This document shows, one piece after another, positions 23,676-32,122 of a stretch of DNA of 40,355 nt. Positions within the stretch are counted from its first letter, which is position 1. Every line of letters begins with the position of its first letter. Made by a program: the position numbers and the translations under genes. This stretch comes from Bacillales bacterium (GTDB taxonomy: Bacteria; Bacillota; Bacilli; Bacillales; DASSOY01): positions 1 through 40,355 of the forward strand of contig DASSOY010000076.1 of the NCBI GenBank assembly GCA_035700025.1, written 5' to 3'. The notes beneath the pieces were generated by a model. The model searched no databases and had not been told where the DNA came from. It worked only from the letters and a program-made list of their open reading frames with translations.

Positions 23676-25487
23676 ATGGCCAAATCAAATCAGATTCACA
23701 AACGCTTTTATTATAAACAAGATCAAGTGATCGAGAAACCGTTCAACTGGCAGCAAATGGGGCGGTTGCTCAGCTACATGAAACCTTACGCAAAGTCGAT
23801 GCTGCCAAAATCGATTATCGCCTTGCTTGTCGCAACGGCGGTGCGGCTTTTTGTGCCGATCATTATCGGGGTGTACGCTTTCGATCATGCGCTGGCCAAC
23901 GACGACTATCGATTGCTTGCATTCCTCGTTGCGGTGACGACGGCGATGTACATCGTCAACTTGTTCGCCAACCGGTTCCGGATTTTATGGACGAACCAGA
24001 TCGGGCAATACGTGATCCATGATTTGCGCAAACATTTGTTCAATCATGTCCAATACTTATCCCACCGATTTTTTGATTCCCGATCCGCGGGATCGATTCT
24101 CGTGCGGATCATTAACGATGTCAATTCGCTGCAAGAATTGTTTACGAACGGGATTATCAATTTGTTGATGGACGTCGTCATGCTCGGCGGAATCGTGGTC
24201 ATCTTGTTTGTGCTCAGCCCGAAATTGGCGATTGCCGTAATGATCATCATGCCGATCATGTTTTTCATTTCCACGAAACTGCGAAGGCAAATTCGCCGCG
24301 CCTGGCAAGATGTGCGCATCAAACGGGCAAAGGTTAACTCGCACTTGAACGAGTGCATTCAAGGGATTCGAGTCACGCAATCGTTCACGCAGGAAAAAGA
24401 AAACATGGAGTTTTTCACACATTTGAACACGGAGAATCGCGAAAGCTGGAGAAAAGCAACGCGCATGAACGCGGTTTTCCGCCCTTTCGTCGAGATGTCC
24501 AACGCCATCGGATCAGCCATCCTCGTTTGGTACGGGGCGCATTTGATCCAACAAGGCGATATCGGAATCGGCGTGTTCGTTTCGTTCGCTTTTTACATCG
24601 GCATGTTTTGGGAACCGATTTCCCGGCTGGGGCAAATGTACAATCAATTGCTCGTTGCAATGGCTTCATCTGAACGCATCTTCGAGTTTCTTGATGAAAA
24701 ACCGAACGTGAAACAAGTCGAGGATCCTTTGTTGCTGGACAATGTGAAAGGCCACATTTCCTTCAACAACGTCGAATTCACGTATGACGATGAACGAATG
24801 GCGCTCAACGGCATCAATCTGGAAATGAAAGCCGGTGAACGAGTGGCGCTCGTCGGCCATACCGGTTCTGGAAAGTCGACGATTGCTAACTTGATCGGAC
24901 GTTTCTACGATCCGACAGCAGGCAGCATTACGCTGGACGGCCGTGATTTACGGGACTATGAGCTTGAGGATCTCCGGAAAAATGTCAGCACCGTATTGCA
25001 AGATACGTTCATCTTCTCAGGATCAATCATGGATAACATCCGGTTCGGGCGTCCGGACGCAACGGATGAAGAAGTGATCGCAGCCGCGGAAGCGATCGGC
25101 GCTGACGGGTTCATCCGCAACTTGAGCAACGGTTTTCATACGGAAGTAGAAGAGCGCGGGAACGTGTTGTCGGTTGGTGAAAGGCAATTGTTGTCTTTTG
25201 CACGCGCGCTGCTGGCCGATCCGAAAATTTTAATTCTCGATGAAGCGACGGCATCGATTGATACGGAAACAGAAATCATTATTCAAAAAGCGATGGAGAA
25301 ATTGCTTAAAGGAAGAACGTCGGTGTTGATCGCCCACAGACTTTCAACGATTCGCGACGCGGATAAAATTGTCGTGCTGGAACACGGAAACATTCTTGAG
25401 ACGGGCACCCATGATGAATTGATGAAACAAGGCGGGAAGTATTACGAGCTTGTCGTCAGCCAATTTCAAATGATGGACGTCAGTTGA
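23676..25487 (+). CDS. yknV: ABC exporter half-transporter, YknV-like (catalytic subunit)
   Basis: A 603-residue half-transporter. A 35-residue cytoplasmic N-terminal extension precedes the six-helix domain (about 40-330). The nucleotide-binding domain has Walker A GHTGSGKST, Q-loop TVLQDTF, a deviant signature LSVGERQLL in place of LSGGQ, and Walker B ILILDEATASID with the catalytic Glu intact. In the heterodimer its Walker motifs would pair with the good signature of the YknU-like subunit. Its own deviant signature would face the defective Walker B of that subunit. AGGAGG precedes the ATG. A strong terminator follows. Confidence 0.86.
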   Translation: MAKSNQIHKRFYYKQDQVIEKPFNWQQMGRLLSYMKPYAKSMLPKSIIALLVATAVRLFVPIIIGVYAFDHALANDDYRLLAFLVAVTTAMYIVNLFANRFRILWTNQIGQYVIHDLRKHLFNHVQYLSHRFFDSRSAGSILVRIINDVNSLQELFTNGIINLLMDVVMLGGIVVILFVLSPKLAIAVMIIMPIMFFISTKLRRQIRRAWQDVRIKRAKVNSHLNECIQGIRVTQSFTQEKENMEFFTHLNTENRESWRKATRMNAVFRPFVEMSNAIGSAILVWYGAHLIQQGDIGIGVFVSFAFYIGMFWEPISRLGQMYNQLLVAMASSERIFEFLDEKPNVKQVEDPLLLDNVKGHISFNNVEFTYDDERMALNGINLEMKAGERVALVGHTGSGKSTIANLIGRFYDPTAGSITLDGRDLRDYELEDLRKNVSTVLQDTFIFSGSIMDNIRFGRPDATDEEVIAAAEAIGADGFIRNLSNGFHTEVEERGNVLSVGERQLLSFARALLADPKILILDEATASIDTETEIIIQKAMEKLLKGRTSVLIAHRLSTIRDADKIVVLEHGNILETGTHDELMKQGGKYYELVVSQFQMMDVS

Positions 25488-25490
25488 TTC

Positions 25491-25524
25491 AAACCCCTCT
25501 TCGCGTACGAGCGAAGGGGGGTTT
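25491..25524 (+). terminator. Rho-independent terminator after the exporter pair
   Basis: AAACCCCTCTTCGC pairs with GCGAAGGGGGGTTT with one G-U pair around a 6-base loop. The T-tract (TTTCTT) follows. Confidence 0.85.
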
Positions 25525-25585
25525 CTTCCTTGACGGTGTTCTCGCATAAGGATATGATAGAAACGAATTGCATATTGTCGATTAA

Positions 25586-25758
25586 GAAAATCGGGTTGAC
25601 TCGTTTCAGCAGCGAAACGGTCATGAAAAGGGAAGTCCGGTGAAAGTCCGGCGCGGTCCCGCCACTGTAAATGGGAGCGTTCTGAAACGCGCCACTGTCG
25701 AAAGACGGGAAGGCTTCAGAACGCGATGAACATGAGCCAGGAGACCTGCCCGTTTTTT
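25586..25758 (+). ncRNA. Cobalamin (B12) riboswitch
   Basis: The aptamer core is unmistakable. P1 is formed by CGGG (25592-25595) and CCCG (25749-25752). The left arm has CATGAAAAGGGAA and a GTCCGGTGAAAGTCCGG hairpin. Two GCCACTG boxes follow (25661 and 25691), then GACGGGAAGG. The B12 box GAGCCAGGAGACCTGCC is at 25734-25750. It senses adenosylcobalamin or a related corrinoid and should switch off the btu operon when the cofactor is plentiful. A terminator hairpin lies 80 bases downstream, implying transcriptional control. This also fills the 400-base gap before btuF. Confidence 0.96.
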
Positions 25759-25767
25759 GAGCACCGA

Positions 25768-25816
25768 CACAGCCTACGTGGATAGGGGGGTGTAGGAAGC
25801 CGCAGGAAACCGGCTT
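25768..25816 (+). promoter_or_regulatory. Two extra hairpins in the riboswitch expression platform
   Basis: CCTAC pairs with GTAGG (25773-25797), and AAGCCG pairs with CGGCTT (25798-25816). They lie between the B12 box and the terminator. One of them may be the anti-terminator side or a kissing-loop partner, but the sequence alone does not decide. Confidence 0.45.
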
Positions 25817-25835
25817 ATTGTTTTGCATGCACAGG

Positions 25836-25866
25836 CATCTCCTCAAGGAGATGTTTTTATTTTTTT
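25836..25866 (+). terminator. Riboswitch-controlled terminator before btuF
   Basis: CATCTCC pairs with GGAGATG across TCAA, followed by TTTTTATTTTTTT. The btuF ribosome binding site (GGGAGAGG) lies beyond it, so read-through is needed for expression. Confidence 0.85.
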
Positions 25867-25887
25867 ACGAAAAGGGAGAGGTTTACG

Positions 25888-26856
25888 ATGAAAAAATGGA
25901 CGGCATTGTTCCTAATCGCACTAACACTCATAGTAACGGCTTGCAGCTCTGAATCGTCAAACCCCACGAACGCTGCTGAAAAAGAAAAACAACAGGCGCA
26001 GACGGCCGTTTCGCCGTTTCCAGTAACGGTGACCGATGCATCCGGACAAGACGTCACGATTAAGCAAAAACCGGAACGGATCGTTTCCTTGATTCCGAGC
26101 AATACGGAAATTACATATGCGCTCGGTGCCGGCGACCGGGTGGTCGGCGTTTCGAAGTTCGACAACTATCCGGCCGAAGTGAAAGCCGTTGAAAAGATCG
26201 GCGGTCAACATTTCAATGTCGAAAAAATCATTTCCTTGAAACCGGATGTAGTGCTGGCTTACGAAACCCAACTCGCGAGCCATAAAGATGCATTGGATCA
26301 GCTTCGCAAGGCCGGCATTCAAGTTGTCGCCGTGAATGAATCAAGCAATTTTAAAGACGTTTATCATTCCATTACATTGATTGGGAAAGTTACGGGAACT
26401 TCCGAGAAAGCGGGTGACATCATTCGGCATATGAAAGAAACGATTGCCGGCATCAAGGCGAAGGCGTCAACCGTTTCCGACAGCGAACAAAAATCCGTGT
26501 GGGTGGAAGTCTCCCCGGCTCCAGATATATATACGACGGGTACGGGCACGTTCATGAACCAAATGCTTGAAACGATCCATGCCAAGAACATCGCCGCCGA
26601 CCAAAAAGGCTGGGTCAAGTACTCGCCGGAAGCAGTCGTGAAGAAAAACCCCGACGTCATTGTGCTGACGTATGGAAATTTCGTGAAACATCCGGTTGAA
26701 AAAGTGCTTTCCCGTGAAGGCTGGCAAAAGGTTGCCGCGGTAAAAAATCATCAAGTCTATGCTGTCGACAGCGACCTCGTGTCACGGCCCGGACCGCGAT
26801 TGACGAAGGGATTGGAAAAATTGGCGCAGACGGTTTATCCTAATGTTTTTCAATAA
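25888..26856 (+). CDS. btuF: Cobalamin ABC transporter substrate-binding lipoprotein BtuF
   Basis: A 322-residue class III (TroA-like) binding protein. A lipoprotein signal peptide ends in V-T-A-C with the lipidated Cys at residue 19. A Ser/Asn/Lys/Gln-rich tether runs to about residue 40. Two lobes follow: PERIVSLIPSNTEITYALG starts the first, with VVGVSKFDNYP and the Asp/Tyr-rich ligand cleft, and the second contains KNPDVIVLTYG and REGWQKVAAVKNHQVY. It captures vitamin B12 or other corrinoids outside the membrane and docks on BtuC. Controlled by the riboswitch just upstream. B. subtilis YvrC is the equivalent. Confidence 0.92.
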   Translation: MKKWTALFLIALTLIVTACSSESSNPTNAAEKEKQQAQTAVSPFPVTVTDASGQDVTIKQKPERIVSLIPSNTEITYALGAGDRVVGVSKFDNYPAEVKAVEKIGGQHFNVEKIISLKPDVVLAYETQLASHKDALDQLRKAGIQVVAVNESSNFKDVYHSITLIGKVTGTSEKAGDIIRHMKETIAGIKAKASTVSDSEQKSVWVEVSPAPDIYTTGTGTFMNQMLETIHAKNIAADQKGWVKYSPEAVVKKNPDVIVLTYGNFVKHPVEKVLSREGWQKVAAVKNHQVYAVDSDLVSRPGPRLTKGLEKLAQTVYPNVFQ

Positions 26857-27865
26857 TCGCTTGTTTTTTTCTTACCTGTTCGCATTATTGGTTCTGGCGG
26901 CTGCGCTCTTGCTCGGCGTTGCCGTCGGAAGCGTACCTATTCCTATTTCCGTGCTTATGAACGTTTTCACGGGTCATTCCGCCGCGGTGGATCCGGTTTA
27001 CGAAAGCATCCTGTTCAACATCCGGTTTCCCCGCGTTGTCCTCGCCGGTTTCGTTGGTGCGTCACTCGCCGTTGCCGGCGCAGGCTTCCAAGGGCTTTTG
27101 AAAAATCCGCTCGCGGATCCTTACACCCTCGGCGTATCCTCGGGAGCCGCCGTCGGCGCCGTTATCGTGTTGTTTTTTCAGCTGACCATTCCGCTGCTCG
27201 GCGCGTTCACCCTTCCGCTCGTGAGTGTCGTTTTTGCGTTTGTCACACTTGTTTTCGTCCTCGCGTTTGCTCGAATCGTGAATCGCGGCATGTCGGTCGA
27301 AACGATCGTGCTGACCGGAATTATCTTCAGCTCTTTTCTCGGCTCCCTCATCTCGCTCATGATCGCGCTCACCGGCGAACAGCTTCGTTCGATCATCGGC
27401 TGGCTGCTCGGCAGCGTCGGCATGCGGGATTGGAGCTATTCATTCATGATTCTGCCGTTTTTCGTGCTCGGCTGTTTCATTCTTTTCATGAACAGCACCG
27501 AGCTGAACACGCTTACGTTCGGCGAAGAGCGTGCCCGTCATTTGGGCGTAAACGTCAGGGCGAGGAAGTTCGCTGTACTCATCGCCGCTTCGCTGCTCAC
27601 CGGTGCCGCCGTGGCCGTTTCCGGCACGATTGGCTTCGTGGGACTCGTCATACCGCATCTCGTGCGGCTTGTAAGTGGATCCGACCATCGTCATTTGCTG
27701 CCGTTGTCCGTGCTCATCGGGGCTGCGTTTCTCATGATTGCCGACTTGGTCAGCCGCACAATCATCGCTCCGCTTGAACTGCCTGTCGGCGTCATCACTG
27801 CTTTGATCGGCGCGCCGGTATTTGCCTTGTTGCTGCTTAAACAGAGGAGGGGCCGCAATGCTTGA
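26843..27865 (+). CDS. btuC: Cobalamin ABC transporter permease BtuC (FecCD family)
   Basis: A 340-residue FecCD-type permease with about ten helices. Hallmarks are IRFPRVVLAGFVGASLAVAG, GFQGLLKNPLADPYTLGVSSG and the final GLVIPHLVRLVSGSDHR, which carries the loop that contacts the ATPase. The ATG at 26843 lies inside the last codons of btuF (14-base overlap), pointing to translational coupling. It works as a dimer with BtuF and the BtuD part of the next protein. Siderophore import is excluded mainly by the riboswitch and the CbiZ fusion next door. Confidence 0.9.
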   Translation: MFFNNRLFFSYLFALLVLAAALLLGVAVGSVPIPISVLMNVFTGHSAAVDPVYESILFNIRFPRVVLAGFVGASLAVAGAGFQGLLKNPLADPYTLGVSSGAAVGAVIVLFFQLTIPLLGAFTLPLVSVVFAFVTLVFVLAFARIVNRGMSVETIVLTGIIFSSFLGSLISLMIALTGEQLRSIIGWLLGSVGMRDWSYSFMILPFFVLGCFILFMNSTELNTLTFGEERARHLGVNVRARKFAVLIAASLLTGAAVAVSGTIGFVGLVIPHLVRLVSGSDHRHLLPLSVLIGAAFLMIADLVSRTIIAPLELPVGVITALIGAPVFALLLLKQRRGRNA

Positions 27866-29330
27866 AATTCATCGATTGACCGGCGGATACCTCCACCGGG
27901 ATCCCGTGATTGACGATCTTACGTTTCACGTTAAAAAAGGAGAAATGTTCGGGATATTGGGACCGAACGGAAGCGGAAAAACGACGCTGTTAAAATTGTT
28001 GACGAACGCTTTGCCCCCTTTAAAAGGGACGATTGTTTTCGATGGAAAACCGATTGAAGGGTATTCGCCCAAGCAATTGGCATGCAAAATCGCGGTTTTG
28101 CCGCAATTTGTCGATACGTCTTTTTCCTTTTCTGTGAAAGAAGTGGTAAGAATGGGGCGATATCCGCATCGCAACGGCTGGTTCGGCTCTTCAACACAAG
28201 AAGACGAGGTTCAGGTGCAACAAGCAATGAAACAAACCGGCATCGAAACTTTTGCCGATCAAGACGTCAATTCACTGAGCGGCGGGGAAAAACAACGGGT
28301 TTTTCTTGCCCAGGCACTGGCGCAGCAGCCGGAACTTTTGCTGCTTGATGAACCGACGAACCATCTGGATATCCGTCATCAGAAACAGCTGCTCGACGGA
28401 TTGAGAGCGTTGGCGAAGCAGCGTCGGTTGACGGTGATCGCCGTATTTCATGATTTGAATTTGGCAGCACTGTATTGCGACCGCGTATTGTTGCTCGATC
28501 ACGGCAAGAAGTCGGCACTCGCTTCCCCGAACGATGTGCTGAAAGAAGAAACCGTTCGGAACGTGTACGGCACTGATGTGCTTCGTTCTTACCATCCGGC
28601 TTTGCCGAAGCCGGTGTTGTCGATCGATCCGAAAAAACTCAAGATCGAGAAAGAACGAATTCCGGTCGCCAATTTCACAGTGACGCGATCGGATGACATG
28701 ATAAAATTGGAATGCCCGGTCCCTTTCAAGACGCTTTCGTCGGCCGTTGTCGGTTCAGGTTCGGGGTGGAAGCGATGTTTCGTGAACCGTTCGGTTGCCG
28801 CGGATTATGCGGACATGCATCCGTCTGCGGAAATGAAGCACTGGTTGCTGAAGCGCGGTTTATCGCCTTCGGAATCGGTTGCGATGATGACCTCCGCCGA
28901 TTTGCGCCATATGGCCGTACGCTCTTACTCCGGCGACGGTTTTTCTTTATTCTGTCTCGTGACGGCCGGGGTCGGTGACGCTGTCGACGTTTCGCAGGCA
29001 TTTGAGCATCCGCTGCAGCCGTTTAAGCCCGGTACGATTAACGGGTGGATTTTCGTCGACGGCGTTTTGTCGGAGGAAGCGTTTATTCAGGCGGTGATGA
29101 CGGCAACGGAGGCGAAAACGAAAGCGTTGCAGCAATTGCGCGTGTTCGATTCAGTGACGAACACGATCGCCACCGGAACGGCTACCGACAGTTTGGCCGT
29201 CGCCGCATCGCAGCGCGGAATGTCTTTCCCGTACGCAGGAACAGCGACGACGATTGGAAAAGCGATCGCGTCCGTCTTTTATGAATGTGCAGTGCAAGCA
29301 ATTGAAAACAGCCGAAAGCCGTTCGAATAA
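27858..29330 (+). CDS. Cobalamin ABC transporter ATPase fused to CbiZ adenosylcobinamide amidohydrolase
   Basis: A 490-residue fusion protein. Residues 1-255 form the BtuD-type ATPase: Walker A GPNGSGKT at 35-42, NSLSGGEKQRVF as signature, and LLLLDEPTNHLD as Walker B. From about residue 275 to the end is a CbiZ domain with LSSAVVGSGSGW, FVNRSVAADY, MMTSADLRH, TAGVGDAVD and INGWIFVDG. CbiZ cleaves the nucleotide loop of (pseudo)cobalamin-type corrinoids, releasing adenosylcobyric acid for rebuilding. The same fusion is known in B. subtilis YvrA. I chose the ATG at 27858, seven bases after GAGGAGG and overlapping btuC by eight bases. Import and remodelling are thus on one chain. Confidence 0.93.
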   Translation: MLEIHRLTGGYLHRDPVIDDLTFHVKKGEMFGILGPNGSGKTTLLKLLTNALPPLKGTIVFDGKPIEGYSPKQLACKIAVLPQFVDTSFSFSVKEVVRMGRYPHRNGWFGSSTQEDEVQVQQAMKQTGIETFADQDVNSLSGGEKQRVFLAQALAQQPELLLLDEPTNHLDIRHQKQLLDGLRALAKQRRLTVIAVFHDLNLAALYCDRVLLLDHGKKSALASPNDVLKEETVRNVYGTDVLRSYHPALPKPVLSIDPKKLKIEKERIPVANFTVTRSDDMIKLECPVPFKTLSSAVVGSGSGWKRCFVNRSVAADYADMHPSAEMKHWLLKRGLSPSESVAMMTSADLRHMAVRSYSGDGFSLFCLVTAGVGDAVDVSQAFEHPLQPFKPGTINGWIFVDGVLSEEAFIQAVMTATEAKTKALQQLRVFDSVTNTIATGTATDSLAVAASQRGMSFPYAGTATTIGKAIASVFYECAVQAIENSRKPFE

Positions 29331-29331
29331 C

Positions 29332-29362
29332 CCTTGTCTCTGAAACGGAGGCAAGGTTTTTC
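29332..29362 (+). terminator. Rho-independent terminator after the btu operon
   Basis: CCTTGTCTC pairs with GAGGCAAGG (one G-U pair) and is followed by TTTTTCC. Confidence 0.8.
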
Positions 29363-29439
29363 CGTGTCGGCTGAAACTTTTGCGTATGGGTAAACGTTGA
29401 TACATTATGGAGAACATAAGGGAATTAGGGAGGGGAATC

Positions 29440-30366
29440 ATGGAAACGGTACTCGAATTGAAAGGGCTGACAAAAAGAATCGGTAAAAAGCTGATTGTTG
29501 ACGACTTATCGTTTACGATTCGCAAAGGGGAAATCTTTGGGCTGCTTGGGCCGAACGGCGCAGGCAAAACGACGACGATTCGTATGATCGTCGGTTTGAT
29601 TTCAAAAACGGGCGGGTCGGTGAGTGTGAACGGGATGGATACGGACACGCATAAGATCGAAGCGATGAGCGAAATGGGGGCGATCGTGGAAAATCCTGAA
29701 ATGTACAAATTTCTGACCGGTTATAAAAATTTAAAGCATTTTGCTCGAATGACGAGAACGAAAATCAGCGACGAAAGAATCATGGACATCGTTCGGCTCG
29801 TCGAATTGGAAAGCGCGATTCATAAAAAAGTGAAAACGTACTCGCTCGGCATGAGACAGAGGCTCGGTGTCGCCCAAGCTGTCTTACATTCGCCTTCCTT
29901 GTTGATCTTGGACGAGCCGACGAACGGTTTGGACCCGCAAGGCATCTATGATTTTCGTGAATATTTGCGGAAATTGACGAAAGAAGGCATTTCCGTGCTC
30001 ATTTCGAGCCATTTGTTGTCGGAAATGCAGCTCATGTGCGACCGGGTGGCGATCATTCAAGACGGAAGATTGATCAACGTGAGTACCGTGGCCGAATTAA
30101 CGGATCATTCGACAAATACGGAAATGTTGGTTGACATTGAGGTCGATGATCCGGAACAGGCGGCGCAATCGCTGAGCGAATGGACAGGGGAATCCGAAGT
30201 GTCGGCGGCCGGGAATATAATTACGGCCGCCCTTCAAAGAGAAACGATACCGAAAGCGAATGCTGCATTAGTCAAAGCCGGAATCGCCGTATACGGCATT
30301 CGTATACGAAAGAACTCGCTCGAAGACAAATTTTTGGAAATGACGAAAGCGAGGGAAGCGAAATGA
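29440..30366 (+). CDS. ABC transporter ATPase, BcrA/YhcH-like exporter type
   Basis: A 308-residue ATPase. Walker A is GPNGAGKTTT at about residues 38-47. The Q-loop region has GAIVENPEMYKFLTGYKNL, the family marker of bacitracin/lantibiotic-type exporters. The signature YSLGMRQRLG replaces LSGGQ, and Walker B reads LLILDEPTNGLDPQG. The C-terminal 80 residues are the regulatory extension of this family. I chose the ATG at 29440 after GGGAGGGG. It overlaps the permease gene by ATGA. Likely role is export or detoxification of a peptide or other amphiphile. No two-component system is adjacent to point to a substrate. Confidence 0.88.
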   Translation: METVLELKGLTKRIGKKLIVDDLSFTIRKGEIFGLLGPNGAGKTTTIRMIVGLISKTGGSVSVNGMDTDTHKIEAMSEMGAIVENPEMYKFLTGYKNLKHFARMTRTKISDERIMDIVRLVELESAIHKKVKTYSLGMRQRLGVAQAVLHSPSLLILDEPTNGLDPQGIYDFREYLRKLTKEGISVLISSHLLSEMQLMCDRVAIIQDGRLINVSTVAELTDHSTNTEMLVDIEVDDPEQAAQSLSEWTGESEVSAAGNIITAALQRETIPKANAALVKAGIAVYGIRIRKNSLEDKFLEMTKAREAK

Positions 30367-31319
30367 AATCGTTAGCGGCGCTTGTAGCGAACGAAAATAT
30401 GAAAATTTACCGGCGTCCCCGAACGTGGATTTTGGCCGTCATTTTGCTTGTTCTGCTTGCGGCCTTTTCGGTATTTGAAATGCAAAATGCCGCCAAAGCA
30501 GGGGAAGAGGACTGGCGAGCGAATGTGCAGGCGCAGTTGGAGAATGATCGAAGGGCTTTAAAAGATATGGAAGACGCCCCGCCTGCAATTAAGGAACGAT
30601 TGGCCAATGAAATTAAATTGCGGGAATACGAGCTCGAACACGACCTGAACCCATTTCGGACAAACGTGTGGACGTTTTTTTCCAACAGTACCGTGCTCAT
30701 GTCGGTCGTCACCTTGTTTGTTGTCCTTGTCGGGAGCGATGTGGTGGCGAGCGAATTTACGTGGGGTTCCATTAAAATGTTGTTGATTCGTCCGTTTCGA
30801 CGCTGGCAAATTTTATTGTCCAAATACGCGGCGATTTTATTGCTTTGTCTGGCGTTTTGTGCCGAACTGATAATCGCTTCATGGGTTGTCGGCGGCGTAT
30901 TATTCGGTTTCGAAAGCTTCGATTACGCATCGTTGACGATATCCGGCGACGGCGAAATCGAAAAACATATCGTCAGCTTGTATGCTTTGAAAATGTTCGG
31001 CCTGCAATTGTTAAGCACGGTTTTCATCGTCACGATAGCATTTATGATTTCCACGCTGTTTCGCACCAGCGGACTGGCGATCGGCTTCAGCATCTTCCTT
31101 TTATTCTCGATGAATGTATTGACGACCTTTTTGTCTCGCTACGATTGGGCGAAGTATACGTTATTCCCGAACTTGTATTTATCGTATTACGGGAATCATA
31201 CAGAAGGCGTAATTGAAGGGATGACTTTGTCTTTTTCGATTGCCGCAGATCTTATGTACACGGCTGCTTTCTTGCTGATCACATGGTGGGTATTTAACAA
31301 ACGCGATATTGCTTCGTAA
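30363..31319 (+). CDS. ABC-2 type permease partner of the BcrA-like ATPase
   Basis: A 318-residue membrane protein of the ABC-2 group. Helix 1 (WILAVILLVLLAAFSVF) is followed by a large charged outside loop (about 45-105) that is helical and Glu/Arg-rich. Five more helices follow, with VVASEFTWGSIKMLLIRPFRRWQ, the cytoplasmic coupling loop. The ATG at 30363 overlaps the ATPase stop (ATGA). Together they form a two-component exporter. No terminator is evident before ktrC, 74 bases on. Confidence 0.85.
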   Translation: MKSLAALVANENMKIYRRPRTWILAVILLVLLAAFSVFEMQNAAKAGEEDWRANVQAQLENDRRALKDMEDAPPAIKERLANEIKLREYELEHDLNPFRTNVWTFFSNSTVLMSVVTLFVVLVGSDVVASEFTWGSIKMLLIRPFRRWQILLSKYAAILLLCLAFCAELIIASWVVGGVLFGFESFDYASLTISGDGEIEKHIVSLYALKMFGLQLLSTVFIVTIAFMISTLFRTSGLAIGFSIFLLFSMNVLTTFLSRYDWAKYTLFPNLYLSYYGNHTEGVIEGMTLSFSIAADLMYTAAFLLITWWVFNKRDIAS

Positions 31320-31341
31320 TGAGCGGTCTGCGAGTGGTTTA

Positions 31342-31350
31342 TGATATGAT
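31342..31350 (+). promoter_or_regulatory. Extended -10 promoter of ktrC
   Basis: TG-A-TATGAT lies 42 bases before the ktrC start codon. No convincing -35 element. Confidence 0.45.
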
Positions 31351-31392
31351 GAAAGCATTAGAACCATTATGCAAAGTCGCGGAGGAATGGCA

Positions 31393-32058
31393 GTGAAGAA
31401 ACAATTTGCGGTAATCGGCCTCGGCCGGTTCGGTGGAAGCATATGCAAAACGTTGTCAGATCAAGGGCTTGAAGTGTTAGCGATTGATTTGGACGAAGAT
31501 CGGGTTAACGAATTTTCATCGATCGCTACCCATGCCGTCATCGCCGATACGACGGATGAAGCGGCCTTGAAAAGCCTCGGCATCCGCAATTTCGATCACG
31601 TGATCGTGGCGATCGGCGACAACATTCAGGCGAGTATTTTGACGACTTTGATTCTCGAAGAATTGGGTGTCAATCATATTACTGTAAAAGCACAAAACGA
31701 TTATCACGAAAAAGTGCTTCGCAAAATCGGCGCCGACCAAATTGTCCATCCGGAACGAGACATGGGGGTTCGAATCGCACATCATATCACCTCAAACAGT
31801 GTGCTCGATTATTTGGAGCTTTCCGATGAACACAGCATCGTCGAAGTGATCGCCAGCAAGAAAATGGACGGGAAAACGATCATCGAACTTGATGTGCGCG
31901 CCAAATACGGCGTCAACATTGTCGCCATCAAGCGAGAAGGGGAGATCAATGTATCGCCTTCGCCGAATCAAGTGATCCATCGCGGCGACATTTTGATCGT
32001 TATCGGCGCGGACGAAGACATTAATCGTTTGGAAAAACAACTGCTTGATGGTGACTAA
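31393..32058 (+). CDS. ktrC: K+ channel gating subunit KtrC (RCK domain)
   Basis: A 221-residue RCK/TrkA protein, exactly the length of B. subtilis KtrC (YkqB). The GTG at 31393 follows GGAGG by seven bases. Upstream ATG codons overlap that site. The N-terminal Rossmann half has GLGRFGGS at 9-16 for ATP/ADP or NAD binding, followed by DFD-type acidic residues and VIVAIGDNIQAS. The C-terminal half (about 140-221) is the RCK_C domain, the c-di-AMP-binding module in this family. KtrC gates the membrane channel KtrD, whose gene is not in this window. Possible regulatory link with DarB, also a c-di-AMP receptor here, is inference. Confidence 0.92.
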   Translation: MKKQFAVIGLGRFGGSICKTLSDQGLEVLAIDLDEDRVNEFSSIATHAVIADTTDEAALKSLGIRNFDHVIVAIGDNIQASILTTLILEELGVNHITVKAQNDYHEKVLRKIGADQIVHPERDMGVRIAHHITSNSVLDYLELSDEHSIVEVIASKKMDGKTIIELDVRAKYGVNIVAIKREGEINVSPSPNQVIHRGDILIVIGADEDINRLEKQLLDGD

Positions 32059-32067
32059 CTCGAACAT

Positions 32068-32101
32068 AAAAAACCGCCGCCTGATTTTCAGGCGGCGGTT
32101 T
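32068..32101 (-). terminator. Strong terminator between ktrC and rnjA
   Basis: A perfect 13-base stem (AAACCGCCGCCTG) with a 5-base loop. The minus strand continues TTTTTTATG, so it best serves rnjA. It may also stop ktrC transcripts. Confidence 0.88.
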
Positions 32102-32122
32102 CACGCATTTCCGGGGGCTCGG

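Noticed and set aside
31320..31392. Possible c-di-AMP (ydaO-type) riboswitch before ktrC
   Set aside because: The gap is 73 bases, far too short for this aptamer, and it contains only an extended -10 element.
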